The translations under genes were made by a program, and so were the position numbers. The notes beneath the pieces are model-generated. The model saw nothing but the letters and a program-made list of their open reading frames with translations. It ran no database searches and had not been told where the DNA came from. DNA of 64,000 nucleotides from Turbatrix aceti (Eukaryota > Nematoda > Chromadorea > Rhabditida > Panagrolaimidae), in contig OZ017767.1 of the NCBI GenBank assembly GCA_963969345.1, positions 1 through 64,000 of the forward strand, written 5' to 3'. Positions 10,744 to 21,400 of this stretch are shown here, one piece after another (positions within the stretch are counted from its first letter, which is position 1; every line of letters starts with the position of its first letter).

Positions 10744-11265
10744 GCATTTATTATGCGTTTTCGGCTTTTTTAGCATTTGTTTAGCATTTTTCATTTTTTG
10801 GCATTCTAGGGTGTTTTTAGGCGTTTTTTGAGCGTTCGTAGGGACATTTTAGAGCATTTTCAGGCGTACATAAGCGTTTTGGGCATTATTGGCATGCTTT
10901 ATGCATTTTTTGGGCGTTTGTAGGCATTTTAAAGCATATATTGGCGTTTTCGGCGTTTTTAGGCATTTTTGTGCGTTTTTTCGGCATTATAGAGCGTTTT
11001 CGGCATTTTTCTAGCATTTTTGTGCGTTTTTTTAGCATTTTTCTAACATTTTTATGCATTTTTCAGCATTTTTTTTAGCATTTTTTAGCATTTTTTTAGC
11101 ATTTCTCTAGCATTTTTTAGCATTTTTTTGAGCATTTTTTTAGCATTTTTTTAGCATTTTTTTTAGCATTTTTCTAGCATTTTTTTTTTGCATTTTCTAG
11201 CATTTTTTATGCGTTTTTGGCATTCAGGGCCCGAAGGGCCCGCCTGGCTTGTACATATTCTAAAG
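10725..11265. repeat. T-rich GCATTTTT minisatellite ending in a GC hairpin
   Basis: Inverse orientation of the repeat at 3300-3785: degenerate GCATTTTTTTA / GCGTTTTTGG units followed at about 11226-11255 by GGGCCCGAAGGGCCC, a perfect hairpin with a short loop, then GCCTGGCTTGT. It begins inside the LEA-like coding exon at 10725, so it either inserted there or expanded from the exon edge. Confidence 0.7.
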
Positions 11266-11625
11266 GGTCCAGCAAACAGAAAAAAAATGTTGTTGACTTT
11301 GTGCCCTTTTTTAGAACACTGTTGTCTGTTTTTGGCACTCGTTTTTCTTGCTCCCTGAGATGTTCACTCAGCTGTTCTTTTATGATATTACTGGTTACAT
11401 TCCGCCTCTTTTTTATTAAATGTTGTTTTCAAACTTCTTGCACACAGCATTGAACAGCAGTTTGTTTTTTGTTTTGTTTCTTCTGATTTTTGTTATTTAA
11501 CATGTTTTTATTTATTTTTTGTTTGTTTTGACCGCGATTACAAACAACGCTGTCATGACAACTTTGCAGTTGTTAACATGTTTTTAATAATGTAATTATT
11601 AGAATTTTTTAGAAACTGACGCTAG

Positions 11626-11806
11626 CATGGAAGACACCAAAACACCCAAAGTTGCCTCAAAAGCTGATCAATTTACAACAGAAGTTGCACCCGCTATTGA
11701 ACAGGTCGGCGGCGAAAATGCCGCAAATAATACTTGCATCTTCAAAAAGTGTTGTCGTAAAGCCAAGCACGCTCCTGTACATTTTGCTGCCGAAACAAAC
11801 CCCTAA
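11626..11806 (+). CDS. Very small Lys/Cys-containing protein or last exon of the 10441 gene (59 aa)
   Basis: A TTTTTAG acceptor at 11606-11612 precedes the ATG at 11626. The frame encodes about 59 residues: a polar Lys/Thr/Ala-rich start (MEDTKTPKVASKAD), an acidic middle, and a basic cysteine patch (CIFKKCCRKAKHA) that could be palmitoylated or bind metal. The upstream region 11340-11420 has the family promoter words (TTCACTCAGCTGTTC, TTCCGCCTCTTTT), favouring an independent gene. The same frame is open back to the acceptor, so it could also be a 3' exon of the interrupted gene at 10441. AATAAA-like words occur near 11957. Confidence 0.45.
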
Positions 11807-12485
11807 ATTGGAATGAAAACAAGACAACCACTATTTCGAACAGTTTGAAGCCAACATTCAGAAATTAACAATTTTCGATCTCATCCGGCCAAAAACACAT
11901 TTTTTTGAAAATTTTTGTACTGAATTTGGTATTGTACTATTTTACGAAACTTGTTATAATAAACTTTTTTTTATTCAAAATGACCTTTTCTTACTATTTC
12001 CCTAGTATTTTTAAAACATGCATCGATTCACGAAATACAAACAGTATAAAAAAACTTATTGACACGCTCAATTGCTTGAAAACATAAACAGTTGCATCAA
12101 CTACTAGAAAAATGAACCTGAATATACTAAAAAGTTTATTTGAGTGGGATTCAATAATATGTTTACCGATATTCCTAGCTTATCGCGTTCTCTCAACTGA
12201 TCATAATCACAAATTTTAGCATTTATCATGTTTTTTTGTCTTTTATCACCATTATGATATGTTTTTTTCTCGTAGCAGTACACATGTTGTCGTCATCATT
12301 ACCTATAAAAAGCCCTAGTGTGCAGCATAAAAATGTCATTTCCTTGAGTTTCATTGACAGCTATTTTTTATATTTATTACTATCAATTTTTTGATCTTAA
12401 ATTTTACATTTTTTATGTTGCATGTTTAAAGTCGTGAAAACTTGCTTACTGTTTCTTTTTCAGCTTGTTACATCCGCGATCAATC
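11807..12485. other. Intergenic and putative promoter/outron
   Basis: No coding exon seen. The last part is T-rich and ends with TTCTTTTTCAG at 12453-12463, a strong acceptor 22 bp before the next ATG. Confidence 0.35.
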
Positions 12486-12686
12486 ATGTGTGACACTGAA
12501 TGCCACAAATCCTGCAATGCCCCAAGTCGCGACGCGCATAAAGTCGCAGAACAGTATGGCATTGATGAAAAAAAATTAAAAGCCGAATGTCCCGCTTTCA
12601 AAGAGTGTCCGATGGCAAAAGATACCGCTGAAAAAGCCCCAAATACTGCTGACGAAGAAAAATTTGTTCTTGATAACAAAAAATAA
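12486..12686 (+). CDS. Small Cys-rich hydrophilic protein (66 aa)
   Basis: A single exon after a TTTTTCAG acceptor (12463), which I take as a trans-splice site. The chosen ATG begins MCDTECHKSCNAPSRD; an upstream in-frame extension has no ATG. Six cysteines fall in two groups: C2/C6/C10 near the N-terminus, followed by EQYGIDEKKLKAEC, then a second group ending ..PAFKECPMAKD. The C-terminal third is charged (EKAPNTADEEKFVLDNKK). No signal peptide is present, so disulfide-rich secretion is unlikely; metal binding is possible. An AATAAA lies at 12779. No family recognised. Confidence 0.55.
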   Translation: MCDTECHKSCNAPSRDAHKVAEQYGIDEKKLKAECPAFKECPMAKDTAEKAPNTADEEKFVLDNKK

Positions 12687-13183
12687 ATCGTTCCAAAGAA
12701 CAATGCTACTTAATGTTGTTAAAAAGTAAATTAAAGTAATTTTGTTGTTCTCAAATGTAAATATATGTATGGGTTTGAATAAAATGTTTGTATAATATGT
12801 ATGAGTTCTGTATGACGGATACAAGGCACTCAAATTTTTCATCACATCTATATTGGACATCGTCTGTTCTTGGAAGCTGCTAATCGTGGCGCAGCTGATT
12901 ATGATACCACTGCCAAAACATTTGAACAGAAATTTAAGTTGATCTAAATTACATTTAATGAATCTTCTGTTCAATTTATTTTTTACAAGTCAATGTAATT
13001 TTTACTCCGACTTGAGTCACAACTCCAATTGACTTCAGAGTCATTGTTCACAATTTTATTAACTCTAACTTTAAGGAACAAAAATTATTTGGATAAATGT
13101 GTCTAATAAACATCACTGAATTTAGGAAATACCTCTGAACAATCTCTCTGATTTACTTTAATATAAAAAAAATAGAACGTACC
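12687..13183. other. No gene recognised
   Basis: The 3' UTR of the preceding gene, then AT-rich sequence without credible frames or repeats. Confidence 0.35.
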
Positions 13184-13322
13184 TGCTAAGGACTACGACG
13201 TGACGCAGGTAGCTACGATTGACGGCGCCCTCTTCGTGCAATCTCGATACTCATCACTGTCTCTTTAATTTTGTAATGAGTAATTATGCACGAGTAAGAG
13301 TAATAAAGTAAAGTAAAGTAAA
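13184..13322 (+). mobile_element. 5'-truncated RTE-type 3' end
   Basis: Begins GCTAAGGACTACGACGTGAC, encodes the conserved C-terminal tail KDYDVTQVATIDGALFVQSR with stop at about 13267, and ends in a TAAAG tail. It is the longest plus-strand copy of this family tail in the window. Confidence 0.7.
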
Positions 13323-13769
13323 ATGAAAAAAATCGAATCTTTACTAGCATGATCTCTGATCTACGGTCAAGTTTCGTTGTTTGTTGTTGCTTGTTGACGT
13401 TATTTTACAATATATTTGCTGTTTTTTGTTTGTTCTATTTATCATTTTTATTGTATTATGTATATACATAAGAGCAACTATATTTTATGATTTATTTACG
13501 ATTTATATTCGTGCATACGAATTAGAGAGCAACTATATATTTTAGGCATTTCCATTTTGATTTTTTCGACGGATATGCCACCTCTTCAAAAACGTTTTAC
13601 TTTGATGTTCATATCGTAGAAAAAAAATCGGCATTTTTTGTCTTATTAAAAAATCTTGTTAATAAATATGTAAACTACTGTTTTAAACTTAAAAGTGTTT
13701 TAACTTGTTTATAAATATATGATTGTTATAGTTCATTTCGTGGTCAGAATCCAAATTTTTTGGGTCTTT

Positions 13770-14216
13770 TATTTATTTATTTATTTATTTCACCATTACT
13801 CAGTGGTTAGTTATCATTAGACCAAATGTTAGGAAGCACAAATGATGTCCACGTAGGTGTAAATGTCTCAATTCGTTTTGGTCGCGGTTTCTTCTTCCCA
13901 AAACTGTTTTCGTCTGCCTCCAGGAGCTTTCGCGCGTAGGTCCATTTTCGGCGTTCCGCTTCCTTCACCCAGTCTTTGAGCTTTGTTCTTCGTCGGATGA
14001 TTTTGTTTCGGACTTTGTCAGACCGTCGCAGGCCGAGGATGGCTCGTTCGACCCGGTGTTGAGCATTGCGCAACGTAGATCTTGCCGTTTCTGTCAGCGC
14101 CCAGGTTTCACAGCCCGGGTGTCAAACGGCGCTTTCAATTCTCACACTTGCGCTTGCGCTGCTCCCGAATGCGATCGCGAGCGCAAGCTGCTGTCGCGGA
14201 CAGGAGAGGCGGGCTC
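13770..14216 (-). mobile_element. Internally deleted RTE-type non-LTR element
   Basis: On the minus strand the right end is the 5' end (complement of GAATGCGATCGCGAGCGCAAG) and the left end is an (AAAT)n tail. It encodes a reverse transcriptase C-terminal piece including LRNAQHRVERAILGLRRSDK and IIRRRTKLKDWVKEAERRKW, as in the far C-terminus of nematode RTE proteins. Compared with the relative at 36790-37905 it lacks several hundred bases, the junction lying at about 14108-14120. It is a non-autonomous deletion derivative. Confidence 0.65.
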
Positions 14217-14666
14217 TTATGATTTATTTATTTTCGTCAATATTTTTGTTATGCTTTTTTAAACACTGAACTGTGTAATTTTGTTTTTTTGACTTGTTTT
14301 TTATTTTTCTCCGCCTTTTTTCAAATATGTTTGTGTTTTCGAAGATCAATGTTTACAATCAAAATAGTTTTTATATTTATTCTCATTTGTTAACTGTTTT
14401 ACTAGAAGATCATGTTCTGATTTTTTGTTTGACACTTTTTTAAATCGTGACCTCTTTTTTTATACTTTTAAAAAATTACCAATTAAAAACTGAGTCAAAT
14501 GATATGCCAGTGGCATAATGCCACCCATTTCCGAAGGTGCAGTATATTTTGAGAAAAAAATATTTAAAGTTTCAAAAACGTTAATTACGGCGGGCGTCAT
14601 TATGCCTGTTAACTCGAACAGCAAATTATAATATCACAAATGAAATTACTACCCTTGGCACTATAA
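14217..14666. other. No gene recognised
   Basis: AT-rich sequence with no credible coding exon. Confidence 0.3.
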
Positions 14667-14730
14667 CTTTACTTTACTTTACTTTACTTTACTTTATTAC
14701 TCTTACTCGTGCATAATTACTCATTACAAA
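14667..14730 (-). mobile_element. Short RTE-type 3' tail
   Basis: (ACTTT)n followed by ATTACTCTTACTCGTGCATA, the complement of the 3' end of the family at 13184-13322; only about 64 bp remain. Confidence 0.6.
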
Positions 14731-14873
14731 CTTTGCAATACTTCACGTTAATTAGTTGTATAACGTACGCGACAAAACCCCCTGGATCACTTTTTTGCCA
14801 TTTCTGGTTGTACTTGATTTATGTCAATCACAATTTAAAATGCTTTGTTTTAGTTTAATAAAATCAATTCAAC

Positions 14874-15254
14874 ATGAGTGGCTCTAAAATTGCAGAAGCT
14901 GCCTCAAAAGCGGCTGGTGTTGTCAAAGATGCAGTTTATAAAGTTGGAAAAGTCACCGCTGAAAAAGCTTCGAAAGCCGGTTCTGCTGTTTCTCAAGGCG
15001 CAGGTAGTGCAAAAGATACTGTCGCTGAAAAAGCTTCCAATGCTGGTGAAGCAATTTCACGTGGGGCAGGTTATGCCAAGGAAACAGCTGCTGAAAAAGC
15101 CTCAAAAGCCGGTGCTGCCATCTCACACGACGCAGGTAATGCTCAAAAAACTGCTGCAGAAAAAGCACATAATGCAAAGGAAGCCACTCTTGATAGTGTC
15201 AATTCCGCTGCAAAAAAGTCTAAGGAGTTTATTCACGGTACAGACAAGAATTAG
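14874..15254 (+). CDS. LEA group 3-like protein (126 aa, single exon)
   Basis: Hydrophilic Ala/Lys/Gly-rich protein with a 22-residue unit (two 11-mers) repeated about four times; each unit reads roughly T-x-AEKAS-x-AG-x-AIS-x-GAG-x-AK. This is the pattern of group 3 late-embryogenesis-abundant proteins, which are disordered in water and become amphipathic helices on drying; function in stress tolerance is inferred from that resemblance. The start follows a TGTTTTAG acceptor at about 14854. The N-terminus (M-x2-SKI-x2-AA-x-K) is shared with the next gene, 15864-16297. AATAAA at 15420. No signal peptide, so cytosolic or nuclear. Confidence 0.7.
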   Translation: MSGSKIAEAASKAAGVVKDAVYKVGKVTAEKASKAGSAVSQGAGSAKDTVAEKASNAGEAISRGAGYAKETAAEKASKAGAAISHDAGNAQKTAAEKAHNAKEATLDSVNSAAKKSKEFIHGTDKN

Positions 15255-15863
15255 TGTACTTCTTATGTTCAGAAAACTACAAAAGAAAAACTTTCGAAGA
15301 GTGTCATAAATCGGACACTTTTTTGATCAAATTTGCTGTTGCGATAATTAATCCAGTTGCGATAATTGCAAACAATTTTTGTAACGAAATTATAATTTGT
15401 AATATAATATATGTAATAATCAATAAATGTGATTGCATTAATTGACATGCAGAATTTGATTGTAATACATACGTCATTGAATCAGAAGACCTATGTATAA
15501 GCTTATACATAGGTCTCCGATTTTGTGTGGAGTTTGGCCTACACAAAGTAGAGGTTCCAAAAATTCAATTACTAGAAGCTTTGTTGACAAGATCTTTGGT
15601 CAACACCGTCAAATTTGGTGGTTTCTTGTTTTTTGTTGATGACTTCTTACTATTTGTTTTTTGTTTAGTATTCTGTTTGCTTTCTCTCTTCTACTTTTTT
15701 TTGTTTCGTTCACACTACATACATTTCGTTCTGTTTTTGTCGTTTCAACATATAAAAGTTAAATTATTTTCTCCGTACTTATCACTGTTTATTCAGCGTT
15801 TTGCATTTTATGTTCATTTAATTTTAGCAATTTAACACCATAAAATACCAAACAGTTATCGTC

Positions 15864-16297
15864 ATGAGGAGCTCTAAAATAGTACAAGCCGCTTTCAAAT
15901 CGACTGGTGCTATCAAGGAAGCTTGTATCCTTGCAAACGTTGCAAATGCGATTACAAATTCTGCCAGTGCGCTTCCATCAGAAGTCTACAATACACTGGT
16001 AACAGAAGTTTCGGTATCAAAAGTTAGGATTTCCATACCAGTTAATTTGTTTTTTTATTTGAAACGTTATTTCAGATAAATACTACTACTGCAGATGCTG
16101 AAAATACTTTGAACGAAAAATTAATCCTTCAACCTGCAACCGCTACAACGGCACATAACATGGTTGAGAGTGAAAATATACTACGTGGCATAGCCTTGCA
16201 AGCCGACACCTCTATATCCAAAGCTGTTTACAATGACTTTGATTCTGCATTCGATGCTGTCAATGAAGATCCCCAGAATAAATTCCATTTTGATTAA
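15864..16297 (+). CDS. Paralog of 14874 gene with diverged C-terminus (126 aa, 2 exons)
   Basis: Exon 1 15864-16022 and exon 2 16076-16297; the 53-bp intron has GTTAGG donor and TTTCAG acceptor, phase 0. A TATAAAAG lies at 15751-15758 and an acceptor AATTTTAG about 30 bp before the ATG. The first ~18 residues (MRSSKIVQAAFKSTGAIKEA) align with the start of the LEA-like neighbour, but the repeats are gone. The C-terminal part contains acidic YND-x-DSAFDAV-x-D, also present in the truncated copy at 32852-32995. It appears to be a LEA-like duplicate that acquired a new C-terminal region. No known domain recognised. Confidence 0.65.
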
Positions 16298-16730
16298 AAA
16301 AACCCGAAGCATAATACAATTTTCTGTTTCTAAAAACAAGCTTTTCAATACACCAATAAATGTTACAAAATTCACATAAAAAATATTGTTTTGCCATCAG
16401 TGTTTATGTATCTTCAGATAAAAGTATGTAATACATTACCATTCTTCTTAAATTACTTTCAATAAACAAGAAATTGCTGAAATACATATGCAAGCCAATA
16501 AGATCATACGATGATCTTCTTGTTCAAAATTTGATTTTTCACGTGTCGGTATTTTTTGTGAAAAAAAATAAAATAATAAATCCGGTTTTTTTCGCTCCCT
16601 GTGACGTTCATACATTTTTTTTAAAACACGCAACGCAAATATGTATTGCAGTTTTTTTTCTAGAGTGTCAACGGATAAAAGTATAAACAACCACCACCAT
16701 AAATGCAGAATTTAGACGAGCGGCGACCGA
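16298..16730. repeat. 3' flank forming part of a duplicated block (paralog at 34213-34620)
   Basis: From about 16580 the sequence closely matches 34470-34618 (shared words include CGTTCATACATTTTTTTT, TAGAGTGTCA, AACAACCACCACCATAAATG and GACGAGCGGCGACCGA). It ends at the 9-bp target site of the MULE insertion (16722-16730). Confidence 0.7.
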
Positions 16731-16930
16731 NNNNNNNNNNNNNNNNNNNNNNNNNNNNNNNNNNNNNNNNNNNNNNNNNNNNNNNNNNNNNNNNNNNNNN
16801 NNNNNNNNNNNNNNNNNNNNNNNNNNNNNNNNNNNNNNNNNNNNNNNNNNNNNNNNNNNNNNNNNNNNNNNNNNNNNNNNNNNNNNNNNNNNNNNNNNNN
16901 NNNNNNNNNNNNNNNNNNNNNNNNNNNNNN
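16731..16930. other. Assembly gap of exactly 200 N
   Basis: The run of 200 N lies precisely between the left target-site copy GGCGACCGA and the first base of the MULE terminal repeat (GGTTCAGTG). A round-number gap in this position looks like a scaffolding placeholder and its true length is unknown, possibly zero. Confidence 0.9.
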
Positions 16931-17370
16931 GGTTCAGTGTCGGAACTTCGACAAACCTCAACTTCGAAAAAACTCAACTTCGACAAAAATGAACTTCGAC
17001 AAAATTGAATTGCGAATGTACCGATTTGCTCAAAACGAAACTTCGACAAAACTGAACTTCGACAAAACTGAACTGGGATTGTCTGATTTGCCCAAAACGG
17101 AACTTCGACAAAATTGAATTTCGACAAAACTGGAATCGTGTTTTTCGGTGATCAATAATGAAGCGCGTGCGCATTTTTCTAGCATTAAAGCGAAAACCTT
17201 GGTTTTGAATTTGTTTTTGTGTCTAAAAAGTTTGTATTCGCTTTAGGAACATGATAATTCAAATTTCGTTGTTTTTGCGCGTTTTGCTTCTTTGTTTTAC
17301 CAAAATGTTATTATTTTGTTATTCTTAATCGTGCTAATTTTATTTTTTTTTATTCGTAACCGTTTTACTG
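16931..17370 (+). repeat. Left terminal inverted repeat of the MULE
   Basis: The outer ~230 bp are built from short units around ACTTCGACAAAA, broken by GATTTGC-CCAAAACGGAAC blocks; the inner part is unique sequence (GAAGCGCGTGCGCATTTTTC). It pairs with 29350-29789 with scattered substitutions. The regularly spaced ACTTCGACAAAA units could be transposase binding sites. Confidence 0.85.
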
Positions 17371-17805
17371 CTGTTAGCACCAGTAATCAGACTGAAACAA
17401 AACACAGGTTGTATCTACCGCCGCGGATAGGATAAAACCTTTATCCGCGCTATATCCCAAAAATCCAAAATGCGTGTTTCTGAAGTCTATCTTCAAAACG
17501 CGACGGCAAACGATAGCTGTTAGCACCAGTAATCAGACTGAAACAAAACACAGGTTGTATCTCTGCCGCTGCGGATAGGATAAAACCTTTATCCGCGCTA
17601 TATCCTAAGAATCCAAAATGTGTATTTCTGGAGTCTATCTTCAAAACGCGACGGCAAACGACTGATGTTAGCACCAGTAATCAGAGTGAAACAAAACATA
17701 GATCGTATCTCTGCCGCTGCGGATAGGATAAAGCCTTTATCCGTGCTATATCCTAAGAATCCAAAATGCGTATTTCTGGAGTCTGCGGCTGCAGATCAGA
17801 TGCTG
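17371..17805 (-). repeat. Left-arm satellite array, ~3 copies of 148 bp
   Basis: Three units of the same ~148-bp repeat found at 25859-29335 in reverse orientation. Each contains GTTAGCACCAGTAATCAGA, GCGGATAGGATAAA-CCTTTATCCG (itself a short palindrome) and a TCTATCTTCAAAACGCGACG block. Confidence 0.9.
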
Positions 17806-18423
17806 CTTTATCTTAAAATTATCAAACAAAATCTAATAAAAAACTGCATAATAACAAACTGAAATCGAGATTGTAATAGCTGGCTGCCAAAGAAGCTATA
17901 AAGTTTAGGTCACTATCTGACATGCGTGGTGGTCACCTCCGAGTCGGAGGTTCTTACGCCGGACAAAAGATGTATCTATGTACTTACGTTACGGAGCTGA
18001 ATGCTTTCCACATGGATCTTGTTATAGTTATAGTAATTTTTTTTACTAGCGAAAAACAACTCAAGTATTCAGGTAAAAATTTGTTGGAAAATTATTCAAG
18101 AAATATTTATTTTTTATGGCAAGTACGAAAGACAGATCACGGAAATCATGTCTACAAAATGATGAAACTTTGGCAACTATGTTCTGTGTGCGTGCGCCGC
18201 ACGACGCATGTATTGATATACATTGGTAAGATTTCATTATCGTACAACACTAAAAACGATTTGCGCCTTTATGCTGCACGGCACGCATACTCATTTTATT
18301 TTATATCTGTATATCAGTTGCGTAATATGTATGAATGTTGTGTTAAATATTATTTTGTATCTTTGTAATACCACAATATACTAAATATTTTTAGAGCAAA
18401 CTACTTCCGTCCTATTCGATACA
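17806..18423. other. Between left satellite and transposase start
   Basis: Contains the probable promoter of the MULE gene. A TTTTTAG acceptor at 18390-18396 precedes the ATG by about 28 bp. A 148-codon open frame here lacks any recognisable feature and is likely noncoding. Confidence 0.4.
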
Positions 18424-21400
18424 ATGTCGGATAGTGACGCGAAAACCAAAAAAAAAACGGTAATTTCATAATAATTCTTTTGAGTTCAAATAACGTTTTT
18501 TTTTATAATAGAAGGTTGACTGGCGTCGTTTGGATGTTCAAGATCTTATCCAACGATACATTGCCAAGGACATCAAAACTCAAGTCGCGCTGAAGATCGA
18601 ATTGGAGAAGCTTCTCAAGCACGACGTGAATGCGAGCACTCTGTCACTTCATTTGAAGAACCAGAATCCTGACAGCAGCAACGACCCCGTTCAAACGTAG
18701 GTCGTACATTACAAATAATTTTGACTTTGAATTAATTTAGGAGAAACTTCTTCGAACGCCTGTCCAGCAAGCACAACAAAACACAGATTTACCTTCCTGA
18801 GGCCGAACGAACATTTACGTTCGAACGTCGAAGGCAAGATGTGGCATACTACCATTGCGAGGCTTGCAAAATTGCCAAAAAGAAGAGCAACAGCGGAACC
18901 GTGGCAAGGGGATTACTCAAGGGCGACACGTTCAGCTATTGGGATAACCACCATCGTGACTGCCTACCCGTCTTTGATGTTGTTGACGCGAAAGAAAGCA
19001 TCAAAAGAGAAGAACGGAAGTTGGTCAAAGAAGGAGAAAAATCAGCTGCTCAGGGAATTCGAGACGTAAGTTTCTTACAATTGTTCAGTGATATTATCAC
19101 AAATTTGTTGGCATTTAATTTATATTCCTGTATATGCATTCATTTTTTACAAAAAAATTTTTATATGAGGGTGCTAAAAATTAAAAAAAATTTACAACAT
19201 CATTCTTTAGTACGCTGTACTTCAATACACCATTGCTTAAAGGAACAATAGTTAATATTTTGTACCATTGTTAGACTCACCCAGCAGAGTTATGTATCAT
19301 CCAAGCCAATCGGTTAATCTTGTTAATCTTCAAACCAAGCATTCAATCGGTTCGGTTTGGTCCGAACAAAACATTTGAGCAGTTAGGTTCAAAATTTTGA
19401 ATGTTACATATTTTTTGCTTTTAATCGTTGTAACAAAAAATATTTTGGTTTGACAACCATTTTATAACAAAATTATTTTCGGAGTTTAGAATTTCACTTA
19501 AAGAAATTACAAATATGTACATAATTTTGATATCAATACGAACGGTTCGGCTTTACTTTACTTTACTTTATTACTCTTCCTCATGTCAAAGTTAGAGAGA
19601 CAAATATGAGTATCGGGATTGCACGAAGAGGACAATGGATCTTTAAACATTTTTTGAGGTTCAGATTTTTCGATCCGAACATTTGGACACTTTTTGATTA
19701 ATGGAATCTGAATTAGGTAAAAAATAGGGCTTGTGGGTAATTTTTATAGTCGATAGTTTACTAAACATCACAGAAGTACAGACCCATTAAAAATCTTATG
19801 CTCCAATGGTTTCCTAAGGCTTGTACTAATGTTACGAAATTTTTGGTTGTAATCAACACCCACTGGTTTGATTGTTTTCATAAAAATTTTCTCGTAGGGT
19901 TTAGCAGCAGTTATCTGACGTATAATTATTCTTTAAAAAATAAACGTTATGATCCTGGGAGTTTGGTGAAACTACTTTGAAAATTTCAACTTCGAATATT
20001 TCCACTTTGATCGTATCCACTTCGGTTTTGTCCATTTTTTCCAATGACTTCGTTTTTCGAATTTTGATCAAAACCAAGTAGGGTACGAAAAATTTAAATA
20101 CAAAATCGCACGTTTTTTAAAATGTTATTAGAAAGCTGGAAAAAGTATGAAAAAATTTGTATTTAGTTGTTTGATATCGTATTGATAAATGTCGATTTTT
20201 TAGAAATTAAAAAATTTAGAACTCTAAAAAAACATAAATCATCGTTAAACAAATTTTCTTTCTGGAACCGTTATCAAAAATCTTATATGGTTGCCAGCGT
20301 CGCTTGACAGAGCGATATCTTTTTTTATACAACCAAACTTTTAAATAGTTACCATATGTATCTGTGGTGAAACACAGCGAAATATCCAGTTTTGTAGGAA
20401 ATTTTTTGGTCTACAAAATGGTCAGGGTTTTCTAATTTGACTTCTTGTACAGCTCGCTCCGCTCCCGCTCGTTTTTTTCTAAATTTTTTCCGCCCGCTCC
20501 GCTTGCTCTCCTAATTTTTTTGTCTCTTACTGTTCGCTCCGCTCTTGCTCAGGAGCAGAGAGATTTCAGGTGCGGTCAAAAACCCTGAAAATGATGCGAA
20601 GGTCGAAATTTTTTTTTTGGGCTGTACAATATGAATTCGCGCAACATACACTCATTTTTGTTTGCAATTTTCGAAAAAATAAAAACAAAAAAGCAGAGAA
20701 AAAACTGCAGTAAACTCAGTTCTGAAAGTCTGGTGACTGAATTTTGACCACAGTAATAAAAGACTGCAGAATTGAAGAATTTTATTCTTTTTTTCCAAAA
20801 TGTTTGAAACCGTTTCGAAAACAGTTTTTTTTGAAAATTACATATAACCCGAAAACTCCAAATTTTTGAAATGTTTAAAAAATTGTTTTTTTCTAATACT
20901 TATCGATCCGATATCAAAAAACTATTAATACAAAAATACAAAATGGAAATGAAAATTTAGTGTTTGGACTATATTGAAATTTTGAAAAACCGTGCGTTTT
21001 TTTATATCGTACCCTTGATTTTGATCTAATTTTGAATCGCAAAATTTATAATAACAGACATACCGCGTGGGAAATCGCGACCGAATCGAATGGAGACGAC
21101 GCTTACGAGGACATCATTTGTTCTTCTTAACATCTGGTCCTGGGTTTAAGCTTAATATTTTGATTTGTACCAAATAATATTAATAATAATAGCCTTCACA
21201 CACCGAGCAAAACTGTTTAAAAACGTGTTTAGGCTGACAACCGTGCTATGAAATTGGGGTTTGATGTGGCTGTTCAACTTGCTCCTCCTCATGAATCCAG
21301 ATCAAGGTACTACGCTCTGGAACGCGCCGCTCGTCGTAACAACCAGGGTTCTCAAATTCCACCGAATCTTCGAACACTGGTTGACGACACGGACTATATC

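Noticed and set aside
17922..18368. 148-codon open frame upstream of the transposase
   Set aside because: No domain, odd composition and placement in the element's 5' region; it looks like noncoding leader.
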